From Larus michahellis (Eukaryota > Chordata > Aves > Charadriiformes > Laridae): a DNA stretch of 64,000 bases. Made by a program: the position numbers and the translations under genes. This document shows, piece by piece, positions 25,501-38,520 of the stretch. The notes below the pieces were generated by a model. It had not been told where the DNA came from and made no database searches. It saw only the letters and a list, made by a program, of their open reading frames with translations. The DNA is taken from assembly GCF_964199755.1 (NCBI RefSeq), contig NC_133896.1, positions 71,396,642 to 71,460,641 on the forward strand, given 5' to 3'. Each line of letters begins with the position of its first letter. Within the stretch, counting starts at the first letter, position 1.

Positions 25501-28500
25501 CATTTTCAGTTAATAAAGAACACAAATGTTACTAATTTTTTTTTTCAGTTAATGAAATTTTAGCTTTTACTAAGTGATCCATCTTCTTTATTGTATCCGC
25601 AGAGTTAAAAGCATTTGACATTTGAACCAATACATTTTTAGTTGGCTGAATTGAACACCTAAGAAGAATATCTCTAATAAGTGAATTTTACGAGTGTAGG
25701 TCACTAAAGTTGTCTTTGATTGGGCAGAAGGTAGTTATTAAAACTGTTCTATAATGAATTTGAAGGGTTTGGGAGGCTAAATACTTAACACTCATCACTG
25801 GGAGTCTTGGGCCGTCTGTGTATATTTGGTGGTCAGGTAAAAATACTGACTTCAGGTTTCTCATCTCTTTATAGAAACATATCTAGGGACTATACCAGGC
25901 TGATGAATCTTGAGACACTGGTATGTTCTGATCTTTGCCATATAGTCTGTGTCCTACTTCTGTCCCTCCTTTTGCTCAACATCAGATAAAAATGAACTGA
26001 CAATCAGCAAGGCCACTTAATAAACCTTGCTTTGAAATAGTGTGGAGATGAGAATAGAAGAAAGCAGAGTGCGAATTGTGGTAGCACTGCCGGAAAAGGT
26101 GCTTTGGCTTTTATATCATTTTGTACTGAGCCTTGTATTTCTTTTTCTGTAGCTCCTGTCTCTCTGATAATTCAGTTACTAAATTAAAGAATTTTTTTCC
26201 TGGAGATCGAATTAAAATTTTTCCTGGATTAAAACTTTCCCTGCCACAAATACTGTCTAAGAAAAGTTTTGTTCTTAAAAGCCGATAAACTTTACAATGA
26301 AACCATTAAATCTCTGCAATTTTCTAGCTGAATGCAATGCATAGTACATAACAAACAGCATAAAAGATGAAGTCTTGGAATTATGTAGACAAGTGTCTAA
26401 TTATGGGTAAAGTGACTTCTGTTTAAATATAAATGAAATGAAGCAGTATCCTTTTGTCCCTCTCACTGCCAGTAGTGGGTTTTTATTTTTAAATATATAT
26501 GTATGTGTATAATATATATGATACATTGTTCCTTATGCCTCTTTGAAGGACATCCTACTCCATATTTCTTACATGAAACACTTGCATTTTGCTTCAGTTG
26601 CAAAATACAAAAAGATTTCTAGACATCAGGAAAAATCTGAACCTTTTCCTGAAGTGCTCTTCATTCTTGTATCCTAAGCTAAACACAAAAGAGATTTTGC
26701 AACGTGCTTCAGAATTGAGCTCACTATGTTGTGGTTTTTGTTCGGCTTCAGGTGAGAGTGCCAAACCTGTCTAACAAGAAATTCGGGATTTCTGTTGCCT
26801 CTGATTGCTCACTTTGTGGTTTAAAACAACAAAAAGTGCTATCGAATTCTGCATTCAATTCAAGCGCCAGTGCTTTATCCTCTTCATTATAATCTTTTGT
26901 TTGGGTGCCTGCTGCTTCAAAACATTTTTTGAGCTCAAATATGTAAGTTATGTGAAAATCTTGCAATTTTGTAGATGGAAAAGAACTATGTGAAGTAGAA
27001 AAAAAAAATGTGGTGATGAAAGTCGTGATGTCCTATTAGCTTGCAAGTGGAGTTAGTTGTGTTTCACAGCTCTCATGATTGAGCTTGGGCTACCTGAGAG
27101 ACTGCAGCAGGCTGAGGAGTTGGGATTATTAGCATTTTGGTTTTAAATAACAGAGGGAGAGGGTCTTTTGCAGTCTTTGTTCAATAATTGAGCTGGTTTT
27201 CAATTTTCAGTGATGCTGTTCGTAAGTTGTTAAAGTAGGCAGAAGAGAAGTCTAATCTTCTCAAACTTTTAATGAGGATTGAAGGTATTGTCATTTTAGA
27301 CAGGTATTGCAATCAACATTAACTTGTACAAGAACTCATGCATTTCAGTTATTTTATTACTTTGTTTAAAAATTGCCTTGTACAATTGGAAAGAGAGTTT
27401 TTAAAGAAATTATGGTAATTTAAGGTTTTTGTTTAATATTTCAAGGAGGTGAAGAAATTAATGTGGAGTTGATTCAGAGCCTCTGTCTCATGTACAATTT
27501 CACCAGGCCTGGTATATAGGAAATTATGTAGCTGGCAGAGTGAATCTGTAAAGAACAAACGTAATTTTTGACTTGTTTGGAGATTTGGAATAAGCACTTC
27601 TAGGAAAAATGGGAGTAGGGGTTTTGGTGACTGACTCTTGTATTCCCGTCTAATTCCTTTGTGCGGTAGGTACTTAAATTGTAACGAATGGAGGTGAATA
27701 CATTTTGGATTTTACTTAACTGCTGGATTCAACAGGGGTCTCTATTATAACTGTGGTGGGAGTGGTTAAAAGCAGAGCTTACGGAGGAGTTTCATGGTTT
27801 TGTTTTTTTCTGTCCAAATTTGACATAGGTATGGCAACCACAACAAGAAATCAAATGCAACACAGACAAAGCTGTAGTTGGCAGCTGTTAATTTGTTTTG
27901 AGCAGACACAAATATTTCAAGTCTTCTGATTAGTTTATTTTCCTTGAGTTGAAGTAGTTTATTTTTTACTAGTTGAAAAGGCTGTCTGCACTGCTGGTTT
28001 GAAAAAAAAAAAAAGGGAGTTATTTATATCAGAAAAACAACTGTCTCCATCTCTTTATCTTTTCAATTCTTTTATTCTGCTGTTTTGACCTTCTCTCTCT
28101 TTTCTTCCTTTTTATTTTATTTCTATATATGTGCCCTGATCACTCACCCTACTCTCTTCACTGTTATTCTGCTTGCTTCTAGCACTGGTAGCTCAAGTAG
28201 TGTTAGACATGATCTTCCCCAGTTGGACTGCATGCCAGATTTTCCTAAGGGGAATGTAAATACTCTGAGGTCAGTTCAGTATCAAATGCCTGCAGCCTGA
28301 AATGAACTCTGCAGGATCTTCTGCTGTTCAGTCAAAACTAGGACCTGCTTAGGATACCATACTAAATATTCAAGTCAAGGCTTTAAACTATATATTATGC
28401 TTTACAGATTTTCATTTTTTTTTTACTTTAAGATTACTTTTCCCCCCTAAACTAAAAGCAAGGGAGTGAGCACTAGGGACAACTCAATATAATCACAGTA

Positions 28501-31500
28501 ATTAACAGATAAGTTTAAAAACCTCTCTCTATATAGCAGTGAATTACTTGATATATTTATTTAAGGTTGTAAGTCCGAGGAAGCAGTGTATGTGTCTGCA
28601 TGCTCACCTGCAACATATCTGAAACGGTGATATTTAAGCATTGAACTTATGTGCTTTTAATAGCAAATAAAATCTTCAGCCTATCTATTCCATCATGTTT
28701 CCCCTCACCTCCTTCTCTCCTCCCTTTCTCCCTGAGAAAGAATGGTGGGAAGAGAGGACTGTGGTAAATGCGTGTGGCAGAGCAAAACCAAATTGCTTTT
28801 TGTTACTTTCCTCCTGTACTTCATACAAACCTGCTAGTCATTCTTTTGAGGGAGGAATGCTCAATGTGTTTCCTTTAGATCAGCGATGCTTTTTAATTGG
28901 CCATATGGTAGTTTGAATTACTTGCATCCAAGTGCTGCTAAGGACTTGATGCAGCACTTCTCGTTTTATGTGGAGTGAAAGTATAGATTAACAGTTGAAC
29001 TTGAGTTTTTCTGCTTTGTAGTACTGTCAGTAGATTGGCCTAGTTCAGGCATATTTGTCTTTCGAACTGTTGTCTATGAAAGATTGGCTCCAATTAGTTT
29101 TGCTGAAGGAATCCATCTAATTGATGAAACTTAGAAGAAAATAAACTCCGAATGTTAATGGAGAAGTTGGGGGTCAAATTGTTCTTTGGTGTATTCTGTT
29201 GGCCACACCATGACAAGATCAATTAATTTTCCTTTTTTTCTCCAGGTCTTGAAGATGTCATGATAATGTCACTGTGAAATGACTTGTAGTTGGGGAATTC
29301 TTGCTTTCTTTTTATCAAAGCTGTTTTATTTTTGTGGGGAGATAAATAGTGTTGCTGTTATTAGTAGGTCCAAACTGCTTTACAGTGCTTTCGTAATGTT
29401 CTTGGTAAAGTTTTACTAACCCATCTGTGGTTTTGTGTGGGAGGCTTTCATGATACTCAGATGAAGAAATACTTTATTATTGAATGCTGTATTTTGATTT
29501 TCTTTGTGACTTTTATTAACTGTTAGAGGTATTGATGAAAAAGTACGGTGCTGAACTAAGAATAAAACAGATTTTAAAATGAAAAGCATTTGTAGCTGTC
29601 TTGTAAGTAAAGTAGTGGTAAATTCAAATTAATACATTATGAAATGGCTCATTCTGAAGTAAGGATAATTGTATTATGGAGTGTAAAGCCATCTTTGAGG
29701 AAGGGTACTAAAATACATTTCTTGAACAGTTTTATTAGTACTTAGTTTTGTGCCATCTAAGAGCATTTTTTACTATACTTGAAATTATTTATTTGGAGAT
29801 CAACTGTACATAGCGTTTCTCTCTAAAAATGAGAAGCATAAACACCTGTGTTCTGGTAGGACAATGCTTAAAATATTCAAGTAAAACATCAGGTTAATGG
29901 CTGTGAAGAAGTAGGAACAGCTAATCTACGAGTTCTGTGATTTCTTTCAAAATAAAGTAAAAAGCTATTTTTGTTACTTAATCAAAAGAATGTGGGGTGG
30001 TTTTTTGATGATGTTGTTTATGAGAAGATACAATAGTAATTTCTAATTTCCATGTAATAGTCATTTCTGAGTTCCATTTGAAAATTTTGTGAGTTTCATC
30101 ATCAGGATTACAAGAAGTCTGGTGTGTGACTAGTTGTGTAGGATTTGTGGGGTTTGTTTGGTTTTGTTGTTTTACAATGCTTTGCAACAGTGCTGTTGAA
30201 TTTCTAGAGCCTTAAAGTCAGGGAATAAGGATGTTGTAAATACTAATATGTGCATAACTTCACCATATGGATTGACTCTGTTTTGGCTTCTGGAGCTGCC
30301 TGGGTGAATGACACGATGTCCGATCAATTCATCGTTGCATCAGTGCTTTTCTTGGTCTAATTCTGTAACCCCAGGATTTATTTTGGGAAAGATCCAATAC
30401 TGTTGGCTGAGAAGTCTACAAGAGAATGTAGGCTTGGGTATTTTCTATAAAATAGAACACTGGTCTTTTTTAGAAGCTTCTTTTGAAGTATTTAATGAAT
30501 CCTCCTGATGAGGTGTGATGATTAAACATAGTTTCCTGTGCATCATTAAAACTTGAAAAGAAAGTGCTGATATTTATTTTTCATTTCAGTAGGAAACGAT
30601 GGAGGCCTGTTCTTCAAATTCGGTTGCTGTCTTTTCTATTCTACAGCTACATTCCCATAAAAACACTGTTTCTTACTGTTGCTGAAGGAAAAATAACTAT
30701 TCAACAGCTCTAAGGACAGCTGTAGTTTCCTTTGCACCTGAACTGTGTGTCCATTAAATGTACTCTGGGACTGACATTAGGCATTGGAGTGTAGCCTCTG
30801 TAGTGTTGTCTCTTGCAAACCACTGGCAGCTCTTATATCTGTATTTAAGTGATTTGGCTATGCCCTCTTTTATGTAGATTAAATATTACTCTTCCTAGTC
30901 AGTTCTTGGAATTCTGAAAATGAGTTCCATTGCAACATTGGGAAGCAGACAGCCACAATACCTGTACTCCAGGTGCACTTACAAGTTGCATCGGTTGGGT
31001 TTTGTCACTTTAAATAATTTAATCCAAAGCTAGAAGAATTCATTAGCATCCTTAAAAATATGTGGAACTTATTGGCAAATTCTCTTTCTTCGTACATGTT
31101 TTTTAATAACTAATGAGTAAAACTAACCTTTTTTTAAGTGGGAGGAAGGTTGAACTGAAAACAGCTAATTGTTTCAAATCCTGATCAGACTGTAGACAGT
31201 AAAATTTTGTATCTGAGCAACTACTTGAGTATCATCGTGTAAAAATTAAAGTTACAGGAAATTATATTGCTGTGGAAAAATTAGTTTGCTTTATTCCCAG
31301 AGGCACTAATTATTCATTGTTCTAAACTGAAACATGTACTTTTCTGCAAAGGAACCTTGTAAGGAAAACATAATCAAGAGCTACAAAACTTTCTGGTCTT
31401 ATTTTTAGGGATAAATTGTGCTATTTCATTGGTTGCATTCCAAATTATGCATTGAAATGGTAAAACCAAAAAAAGTTGCTCGACTTAATTTCATATAGTG

Positions 31501-33481
31501 GTCCATACTTAGCACTCAGTACTCAAAAAAGCTGGGAAGGGAGAAGAATCTAATTTCATAATACGTTTCCATAACTTAGCAACTTGGGTTTCAACTATGT
31601 GTTTAAATATTTGATTTTTTTTTTTAATTTGCATCCAAACCCACTGTTCTTGTTGCTTCATTTTTTCAAAGAAGCTCAGCTTTTTATACTTTTAGACCAT
31701 GTCTTGTACTGCACAAAATATCATAGTAATGCTTGTTATAGAGGTCTCTGGTGATACTGCTTTGGGCTATTTCTGTATATGTTCAGATCCTCGTTCTTTG
31801 GTGTTCTGACAGTTCTTTGGGCCACCAGAAATTATACGAGACCATATCTAGTCTGTAGGCTGTACTTACATATTTAATAAATTAATATATATTTACTTGC
31901 TCAAGACGTAATAAAGAAGAGTATATAAATATTGTGTGTGGAACAATCTTTGAAGCTGTGATTTTATTTTGAGTAATTAGCTGTACTCATCTTCCAGTGT
32001 TACTACTTTATGTTATTATGAATCACCTGGTAGGGTGGGAGTGCCCAGGGTAATAATTTGGGAAAAACTGACTCACAGAAAGCTGAGGAGATGTAAGTCC
32101 TAAAAAAAGATAATGGTATCAAGATACTAAGTTAATGTGCATCAGTAACTGTAAGTAACCTATTGAGTAGTAGAAATATTTTGTGAATTATACCAGTAAA
32201 TAGGTAGGGAGCTAAGTGGGGAGAGGCAGCATGCTTCTGAATTTTCCTGAATTTTCTGAACACTTCTCCAGATAAAAAACTTTTCATGGGGAAAAAAAAA
32301 AATCTACAGGGAAGGTTGCTTTGTGCTTTTACAAGTACTTGGGAGTAGGATTGGCATATAGTCCCAGCAGCTGAAGAGAGAATGATTAATACTCTACCTG
32401 AAGTTAGGACAGGAGTTTACATAAATTACCATTCTCTTGAGCTTAAAGGAAACAGCTATGTTTTCAAGATATGACCTGTCTGGGCAGTAGATGAACTGAA
32501 TAGTGTGAATTCATCAAAAGTTTATGTATCTTTATAACCTGTTTTGAGGCAGCTGAAGTGGTTCACGTTAAATATTTCACATGGCTCAGCTCTGCCCTTC
32601 GAAGAATCTGGTTTTTTATCTAACCAAAGTTAACTGTCTGCTTGTAGGAGATCTTTTTGCTACAAAGACAGATTAAAGGTTTTCATCATGGTACAAGATT
32701 AATAGGTGGAAGAATATGAAGTTAGAGGCCAATTAAAATATTTTCTTGCTTACCCTGTATAAGTAGTTCAGCATTTAAAAAAAAATAATTATGATAAGGT
32801 CTGTAATCGCATTCTATAGAGAACTTATTTTAGTGAATGTTTTAATGTTTTTTTCCTCTCTATATATTTGTTAATTATGACTACTTAGATGACTTTTTCT
32901 TTTTTTTTTTTCGTATTTGCCTGGGGAGAGGGACTTTCCCGGAGTAAAATAATAACCAGAAAAAGCACATCTGTGTAGTGTTAATACTGGTTCAAGGGTT
33001 TTTTTAGATGACTTGTGGAGTTTGTTCTTTAGGTAGTGATTTCAAAATTGAAATTCCTTTCTTTGCAGATTCTACCACTAGTTTCTTTAAAAAAAAAAAA
33101 AAGGGGTAATAATCTGCTTCTTATTTAAGGTAACTAGGAAGAAAATTGCCCTCTCACTCTAAATTTGCCGTGTTGAATACTGAATTCAGCAATAACATGC
33201 AGTACAGAGGAGAGTATAAGCTCCATGTTCCTTCAGACTGTCTTTCAAAGATTTCCATGTTGTGAATAGTAGCACAGATTTTGTGAAGTGGGCACTAAAG
33301 TTAAGCTATAAGTCTTGTTTCCCAGAAGAAATTAAATAACAGCATTGTTTTGTTCCCTGAGGTGGTTTGCACATCTACACAGGCAATCCACAGATGATAG
33401 ATGCTATTTTATCACTTCAGTCTATGAAGCCACTGAGTCCTGCAATTTTAGTGTTGTCTTTCTAAAGCTAAGTTTGGGGTT

Positions 33482-33539
33482 GTTTTTTCTTCTTTATTTT
33501 CTTCTTTTCTTTTTCTTCATTTTCTTCTCTTCTCCTTTT
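33482..33539 (+). repeat. Polypyrimidine (TTC/TTTTC) low-complexity tract
   Basis: Nearly continuous T and C with irregular TTC and TTTTC units in intron 3. Confidence 0.85.
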
Positions 33540-34315
33540 GAGCCAATATCTTAATTGAATCTTTTATTTCCCCTTAGTTAAAATAAACTTAGAGCAAATG
33601 TCTGTTCATAGAATTAATATTCTTGCAGTTTTAGCAAGGGGGCTCTATATGTGTTTAAAACAAACTTTGCCTGCACCTATATTAATTTGTTGTCTTACTA
33701 GCATTCCCAGAAAGTGGTGGCGACTTATCATTAGATGATCAGCATTTCCACTGCAGTGGCAGCATGTATACATAACTAGCATTTTGTTGTTGTGAGCTGT
33801 ATGACCAGCGCTGAGAGAATCCTAAGCCTTTCAGAAAAGCATTTGTTTAAATTATTTCATTTGGAATATAAAAAGGAGATACTTCTTTTTGATTCTTAGG
33901 TGTGCTTTTCTTTTTGGTCATGATGCCACTGCTTTTGACTGACCTTTTCATGCAAGGATTTCTGGCTCTTTTTAACAAGATTTCCTGTTTGAAAGGCAGC
34001 ACTGCCTTCTGAAATTTAATTGACATCTTCATGATGTTAGCCTTATGAATTGACAGAATAGTGTGCCCTCAGGAGATAAAAAATATCATCTATTGATATT
34101 CAGATTATATTTTATCACTTTCATTAAGGAAAAAAATGGAAGCTGTGGCGTTGATCCAATGTAGAGAAAACAGAGTTCTTAAAATCAGATTCCAGTTGAA
34201 AAAGTCACAGGACTGTAAGGCTTGACATCTGAAATAATATTGTTCCAGTTAAGCATGTCTGGAAGTGAGCATAGTTTTATGCTAAAGTAGTACTGGTTTA
34301 ACAGGAAAATGATAT

Positions 34316-34830
34316 AATAGAACTGGAGAAGATACAGAGAAGACTGACAAGGGTGATCAAAAGTGGAAGCTCTTCATTTGAGGAATGCCTGTGATACTTC
34401 ACTGACAGCTGATGTGGAGAGTGTAAGTCTATAAAATTATAAATGGTAGAAAGGAGAGTAGAGACCACATTTGCTATATATTCCAATGAAAGAACAAGCA
34501 GGAGGAACTGCGAATCAAGAAGAGTTGACCCTCGTGGCTAACATTCAAAAGGTCTGAAAGAAATGCATATGTAATTAAGTGACTGAAAACATCTAGAAAG
34601 CATAGCTCAGGATGCTGTGAGCTGGAAGTCTGCATGCATGGAAGATGACTATGTGGTCACCTCTTTCATTAAATATCTCACCTCTGAGGCCTGGAATTGC
34701 CAAAGCAAGGTATCATTGTGTGTCTCTCCTGTTCTGATGGGCTCTCCAAGACATTTGCTACTAATCGTGGCTGGGAACACAGCACTGTGTTAGGTGGACT
34801 TTTGTTCTGACCTAGTTCAGCTGCTCTTAA
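34316..34830 (+). mobile_element. Ancient CR1/L3-like LINE 3' fragment
   Basis: Diverged sense-strand LINE. The left end (GAGAAGATACAGAGAAG...) translates to a degenerate EKIQRRLTRVIK, the usual end of the CR1-clade ORF2. It is followed by TCTATAAAATTATAAATGG and TATTCCAATGAAAGAACAAG. Near the right end a segment resembles the TGGACTTTTGGTCTGACC-type tail common to old amniote CR1/L3 copies. Many substitutions and small indels indicate an old insertion. No open frame survives. Confidence 0.72.
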
Positions 34831-36150
34831 GAACAATGCTAATCACCAAGTCATAAATATTCAGTTACTAGTAGCAAATGAGAGGAATGTTGTTTTAATT
34901 ATGGTTATGCAGATTCTTAGGAATGGTCTTGCAGATTATCTCTGACTGGTATCTTATCACTAGAGCTTTGATGGATGCTGTGTGTGCACAAAACATTACT
35001 GTATGGGAAGACTTAATACTTTCCCTTACTAATGTATTGGTCTTAACTTGTTTTGAACATAAACTATGTAAACACAGAAATGTTACTGATCTTCCTACTT
35101 AAGCTTTACTACATGCAGAGATTTAATGAGGAACATAAAACTGATGAAATCATGAGATACTGTCTGCTAGTTGAGTATTGATTTAGACTGATATAACTGA
35201 CTTAACTTATTGCATGAAGGGGTTTGTGTGAGTGAGATGGTATCTGGCAAAGAGATTTTAAAGCTGAATCATTTTTCAGATTGTAAATGGAAAGTGTTAA
35301 ACTTATATCTGCTTTCAGAAATCCTATGAGATCTTCTTAGAGATAGTTGAAGATTAATTTAGATGATACAAGCTTAGGGAGGGTAGAGTGAGATATTTTC
35401 AACAGTCTAAATGACAGGCTGATTACTTATTTGCAAAAAAAAAGAGAAAGAATTATATTCTCTTTTCTCCCTTTCTTCCCAAAAGACATGGCTGTTCCAT
35501 CATCTAAGCACATGGGCATTTGAAGAATGATTTTTCTTCAGCTCTAAATCAGTACTTGGATTATTAGGAAATAGCTATCCTTTCTATATTACTCTCTCAA
35601 GAAATAAATTCTTTGGAAAATATAACAAGTGGGCCACAAATATAGTAAAGCTTTAATCATAATTTATACAACTTTTTTCTCTGAAGTTATAGATTTGATT
35701 TGTGTTTTTTTATTAGTGAAACTGTAGGAATTTATTTGAGCAATGAATATGTAAGCTTCCTTACATACAGATCTCAATGTTGGTCAACTGTGAAAATTAA
35801 AATTTGCTTTCCTGCATGCAGCCCATAATTGATGTCAGGATTCAGAGTTGCAAAGTAACAGGTGTATTCATAAAATCTAAAAGACAATGACTTACCCTAC
35901 TGCTGCTAATACTAAATCACTGGAGGTTGTATACACAGAACTCCAAAAGGCTTTGGAGTACAAGAACTCTCTATTAGAAGGCTCTGTGAAAGTTTTAGTT
36001 TTTAGGAATCAGTATTATCTTGTGTTATGAAAGAAAAGAGAATGCCTGTGTTGGTGTTACTTTTCAGATATTTTGATGAGTGGAAATACAGACTTCCTGA
36101 CGACTTCCTGACTGACACAAATTACATTTTTTTTGCTGTTAAACTACATC
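34831..36150. other. Intronic sequence, nothing recognised
   Basis: AT-rich intron sequence between two LINE copies, with no gene or repeat family recognised. Confidence 0.6.
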
Positions 36151-36672
36151 TCATAGAATCATAGAATAGTTTGTGTTGGAAGGGACCCTAAAAGGTCATC
36201 TGTTCCAACCCCCCTGCAATAAGCAGCGACATCTTCAACTAGATCAGATTGTTCAGAGCCCTGTCCAACCTGATCTTGAATGTCTCCATGGATGGGACAT
36301 CTGCTGCCTCTCTGGGCAACCTGTTCTAGTGTTTTACCACCCTCATTGTAAAAAACTTCTTTATATCTAGTCTGAATCTGCCCTCTTAGTTTAAAGCCAT
36401 TACCCCGTGTCCTATCGCAACAGGTCCTGCTAAAAAGTCTGTCCCCATCTTTCTTATAAGACCCCTTCAAGAACTGAAAGGCCACAGTCAGGTCTTCCCA
36501 CAGCCAGCTCTTCTTCAGTCTGAACAATCCCAACTCTCTCAGCCTGTCCTCACAGGAGACGTGCTCCAGCCCTCTGATCATTTTTGTGGCCCTTCTCTGC
36601 ACCACTCCCACAGATCCATGTCTTTCCTGGGCTGAGGACTCCAGAGATGGATGCAGTACTTCAGGTGGGGCC

Positions 36673-37146
36673 TCACCGGGGCGGAATCACCTCCCTTGAC
36701 CTGCTGGCCACACTTCTTTTGATGCAGCCCAAGATGTGGTTGGCTTTATGGGTTGCAAGCACACATTGCTGGCTCATGTTGAGCTTCTCATCAACCAATA
36801 CCCTCAAGTCCTTCTCAGTGCTGCCCTCAATCCCTTCATCCCCCAGGCTGTATTGATACTGGGGATTGCCCTGACCTGAGTGCATAAAGTTCACATGGGC
36901 GCACTTCTTGAGCTTGTCTAGCTCCCTCTGGATGGCATCCGATCCCTCAGGCATGTCAACCGCACCACTCAGCTTGGTGTCATCCGCAAACTTGCTGAGC
37001 GTGCATTTGATCCCACCATCTATGACATTGATGAAGATATTAAACAGTACTGGTCCCAGTATGGACTCCTCAGGGATACCACTTGTCACCGATCTCCATC
37101 TGGACATGAAGCCATTGACCACTACCCTCTGGTTGTGACCATCCAC
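36673..37146 (-). pseudogene. CR1 reverse-transcriptase core fragment (dead)
   Basis: A 157-codon remnant of CR1 ORF2. [19 protein letters not shown] (residues about 22-40) corresponds to the RT motif before the catalytic palm, where active copies usually have PQGS; here it is PEES. FADDTKL (53-59) carries the paired catalytic aspartates. Neighbouring ORF2 blocks are in other frames, so no functional enzyme is encoded. Confidence 0.85.
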
Positions 37147-38239
37147 CTAATTCCTCATCCACCAAACAGTCCACCTATCAAATGCATATCTCTCTGATTT
37201 AGAGAGAAGGACGTTGTGGGGGACTGTGTCAAAGGCCTTACAGAAGTCCAAATAGGTGACATCTGTAGTTCTTCCCTTGTCCGCTGGTGTAGTCGCTCTA
37301 TCGGAGAAGTCCACGAGGTTGGTTAAGCAGAACTTGCCCTTGGTGAAGCCATGCTGGCTGTCTCAGATCATCTCCCTGTCCTCCATGTGCCTTATCGTAG
37401 CTTTAAGGAGGATCTGTTCCGTGATCTTCCCAGACACAGAGGTGAGGCTGACAGGTCGGTAGTTCCCAGGGTCCTCGTTTCTACCCTTTTTAAAACTGGG
37501 TGCGATGTTTCTCTTTTTCCAGTCGCCAGGGACTTCACCTGACTGCCATGACTTTTCAATGTTGTGGAGAGTGGCTTGGCAACTACATCAGCCAATTCCC
37601 TGAGGGCTCTGGGATGCATCTCGTCAGGTCCCATAGACTTCTGTATGTTCAGATTCCTTAGGTGGTCACAAACCTGATCTTCTCTTACAGTGGGAGGGAC
37701 TTTGTTTCCGCAGTCCCCGTCTTGTGATCCATCCACTTGAGAGGTGTGAGAAGAGAGATTGCCACTGAAGACTGTGGCAAAAAAGTTGAGTACCTCAGCT
37801 TTCTCCTCGTCCATTGTTACCAGCTTGCTAGTCTTGCTCATCAGGGGTTGGGGGTGTGCTTTCTTTGACCTTCCTTTTCTGTCTGACATACCTGCAGAAG
37901 CCCTAATTATTTTCTTTGCATCCCTCACCAAGTTCAGCTCCAGCTGTGCCTTGGCCTTCCTGACCCCATCCCTACACAACTGGGGAGAGTCCCTATACTC
38001 TTTCCAGAAGACCTGTCCCTGCCTCCGCTGCCTGTGCATTTCCTTCTTGCCCTTTAGCTCGGCCAGTAGGTCACAGCTCAGTCGTGTTGGTGTCTTGCCT
38101 TCCATTCCCAGTTTCTTACAGGTGGGAATTGTCCTTAAAGATCTGCCAGCTTTGTGCTGCTCCCTTGTCCCTGAGGGCAATTTCCCAGGGGTCCTATTGA
38201 CTAACTCTTTGAAGAGCTGGAAGCTTGCTTTCTTAAAAT

Positions 38240-38520
38240 TCAGGGTCCTGACTTCAACGTTTGCCAGACCCTCAGGACCGCAAGCTCCACCACAGCATGA
38301 TCACTGCAGCCCAGGCTGCCTCCAGTCTTGACATCACTGATTAGCTCACTTGCGTTGGCGACCAACAGGTCAAGTGTCACATTCCCTCTGGTAGGGCTGT
38401 CTGTTACCTGGCTTAAGAAGTTATCCTCAATGCATTCTAGGAGTCTCCTGGATTGCCTGCAGTTCACAGTGCTACTTTTCCAGCAGATGTTGGGGTGGTT
38501 GAAGTCTGTTTGTGAGAACG
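38240..38520 (-). pseudogene. CR1 endonuclease C-terminal fragment (dead)
   Basis: This end of the CR1 AP-endonuclease domain retains DFNHPNICW and GCSDHAVVEL, the latter containing the conserved Ser-Asp-His of the family. Its start is lost by 5' truncation, and it is out of frame with the following ORF2 block. An open frame extends right to 38596 into flanking DNA but loses CR1 similarity around 38520-38550. Confidence 0.8.

Larger units (their letters stand above)
36151..38520 (-). mobile_element. CR1 LINE, 2.4 kb, 5'-truncated, antisense to PLEKHA5
   Basis: The largest repeat in the window. CR1 is a non-LTR retrotransposon whose ORF2 encodes an AP-like endonuclease and a reverse transcriptase. 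The 3' end is at the left (TCATAGAATCATAGAAT tail, 36151), the truncated 5' end near 38520. Reading leftward: the end of the endonuclease (DFNHPNICW, LLECIEDNFL, GCSDHAVVEL; 38240-38520), the linker (37392-38180), RT palm motifs ([19 protein letters not shown], then FADDTKL at about 36970-36990), the RT C-terminus (VQRRATKMIRGLEH, 36159-36611), and the 3' UTR. The reading frame changes between these blocks, so several frameshifts and stops have killed it. The start of the endonuclease and all of ORF1 are missing. Plus-strand open frames here are shadows. Confidence 0.95.

Noticed and set aside
34475..34500. CCAATGAAAGAAC resembling the start of the missing PLEKHA5 exon (HNERK...)
   Set aside because: The frame does not continue into the expected residues, there is no acceptor, and the sequence belongs to an ancient CR1/L3 copy.
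37759..38331. A 190-codon plus-strand frame
   Set aside because: It is the reverse-strand shadow of the CR1 ORF2 remnant, whose minus-strand translation carries the real motifs.
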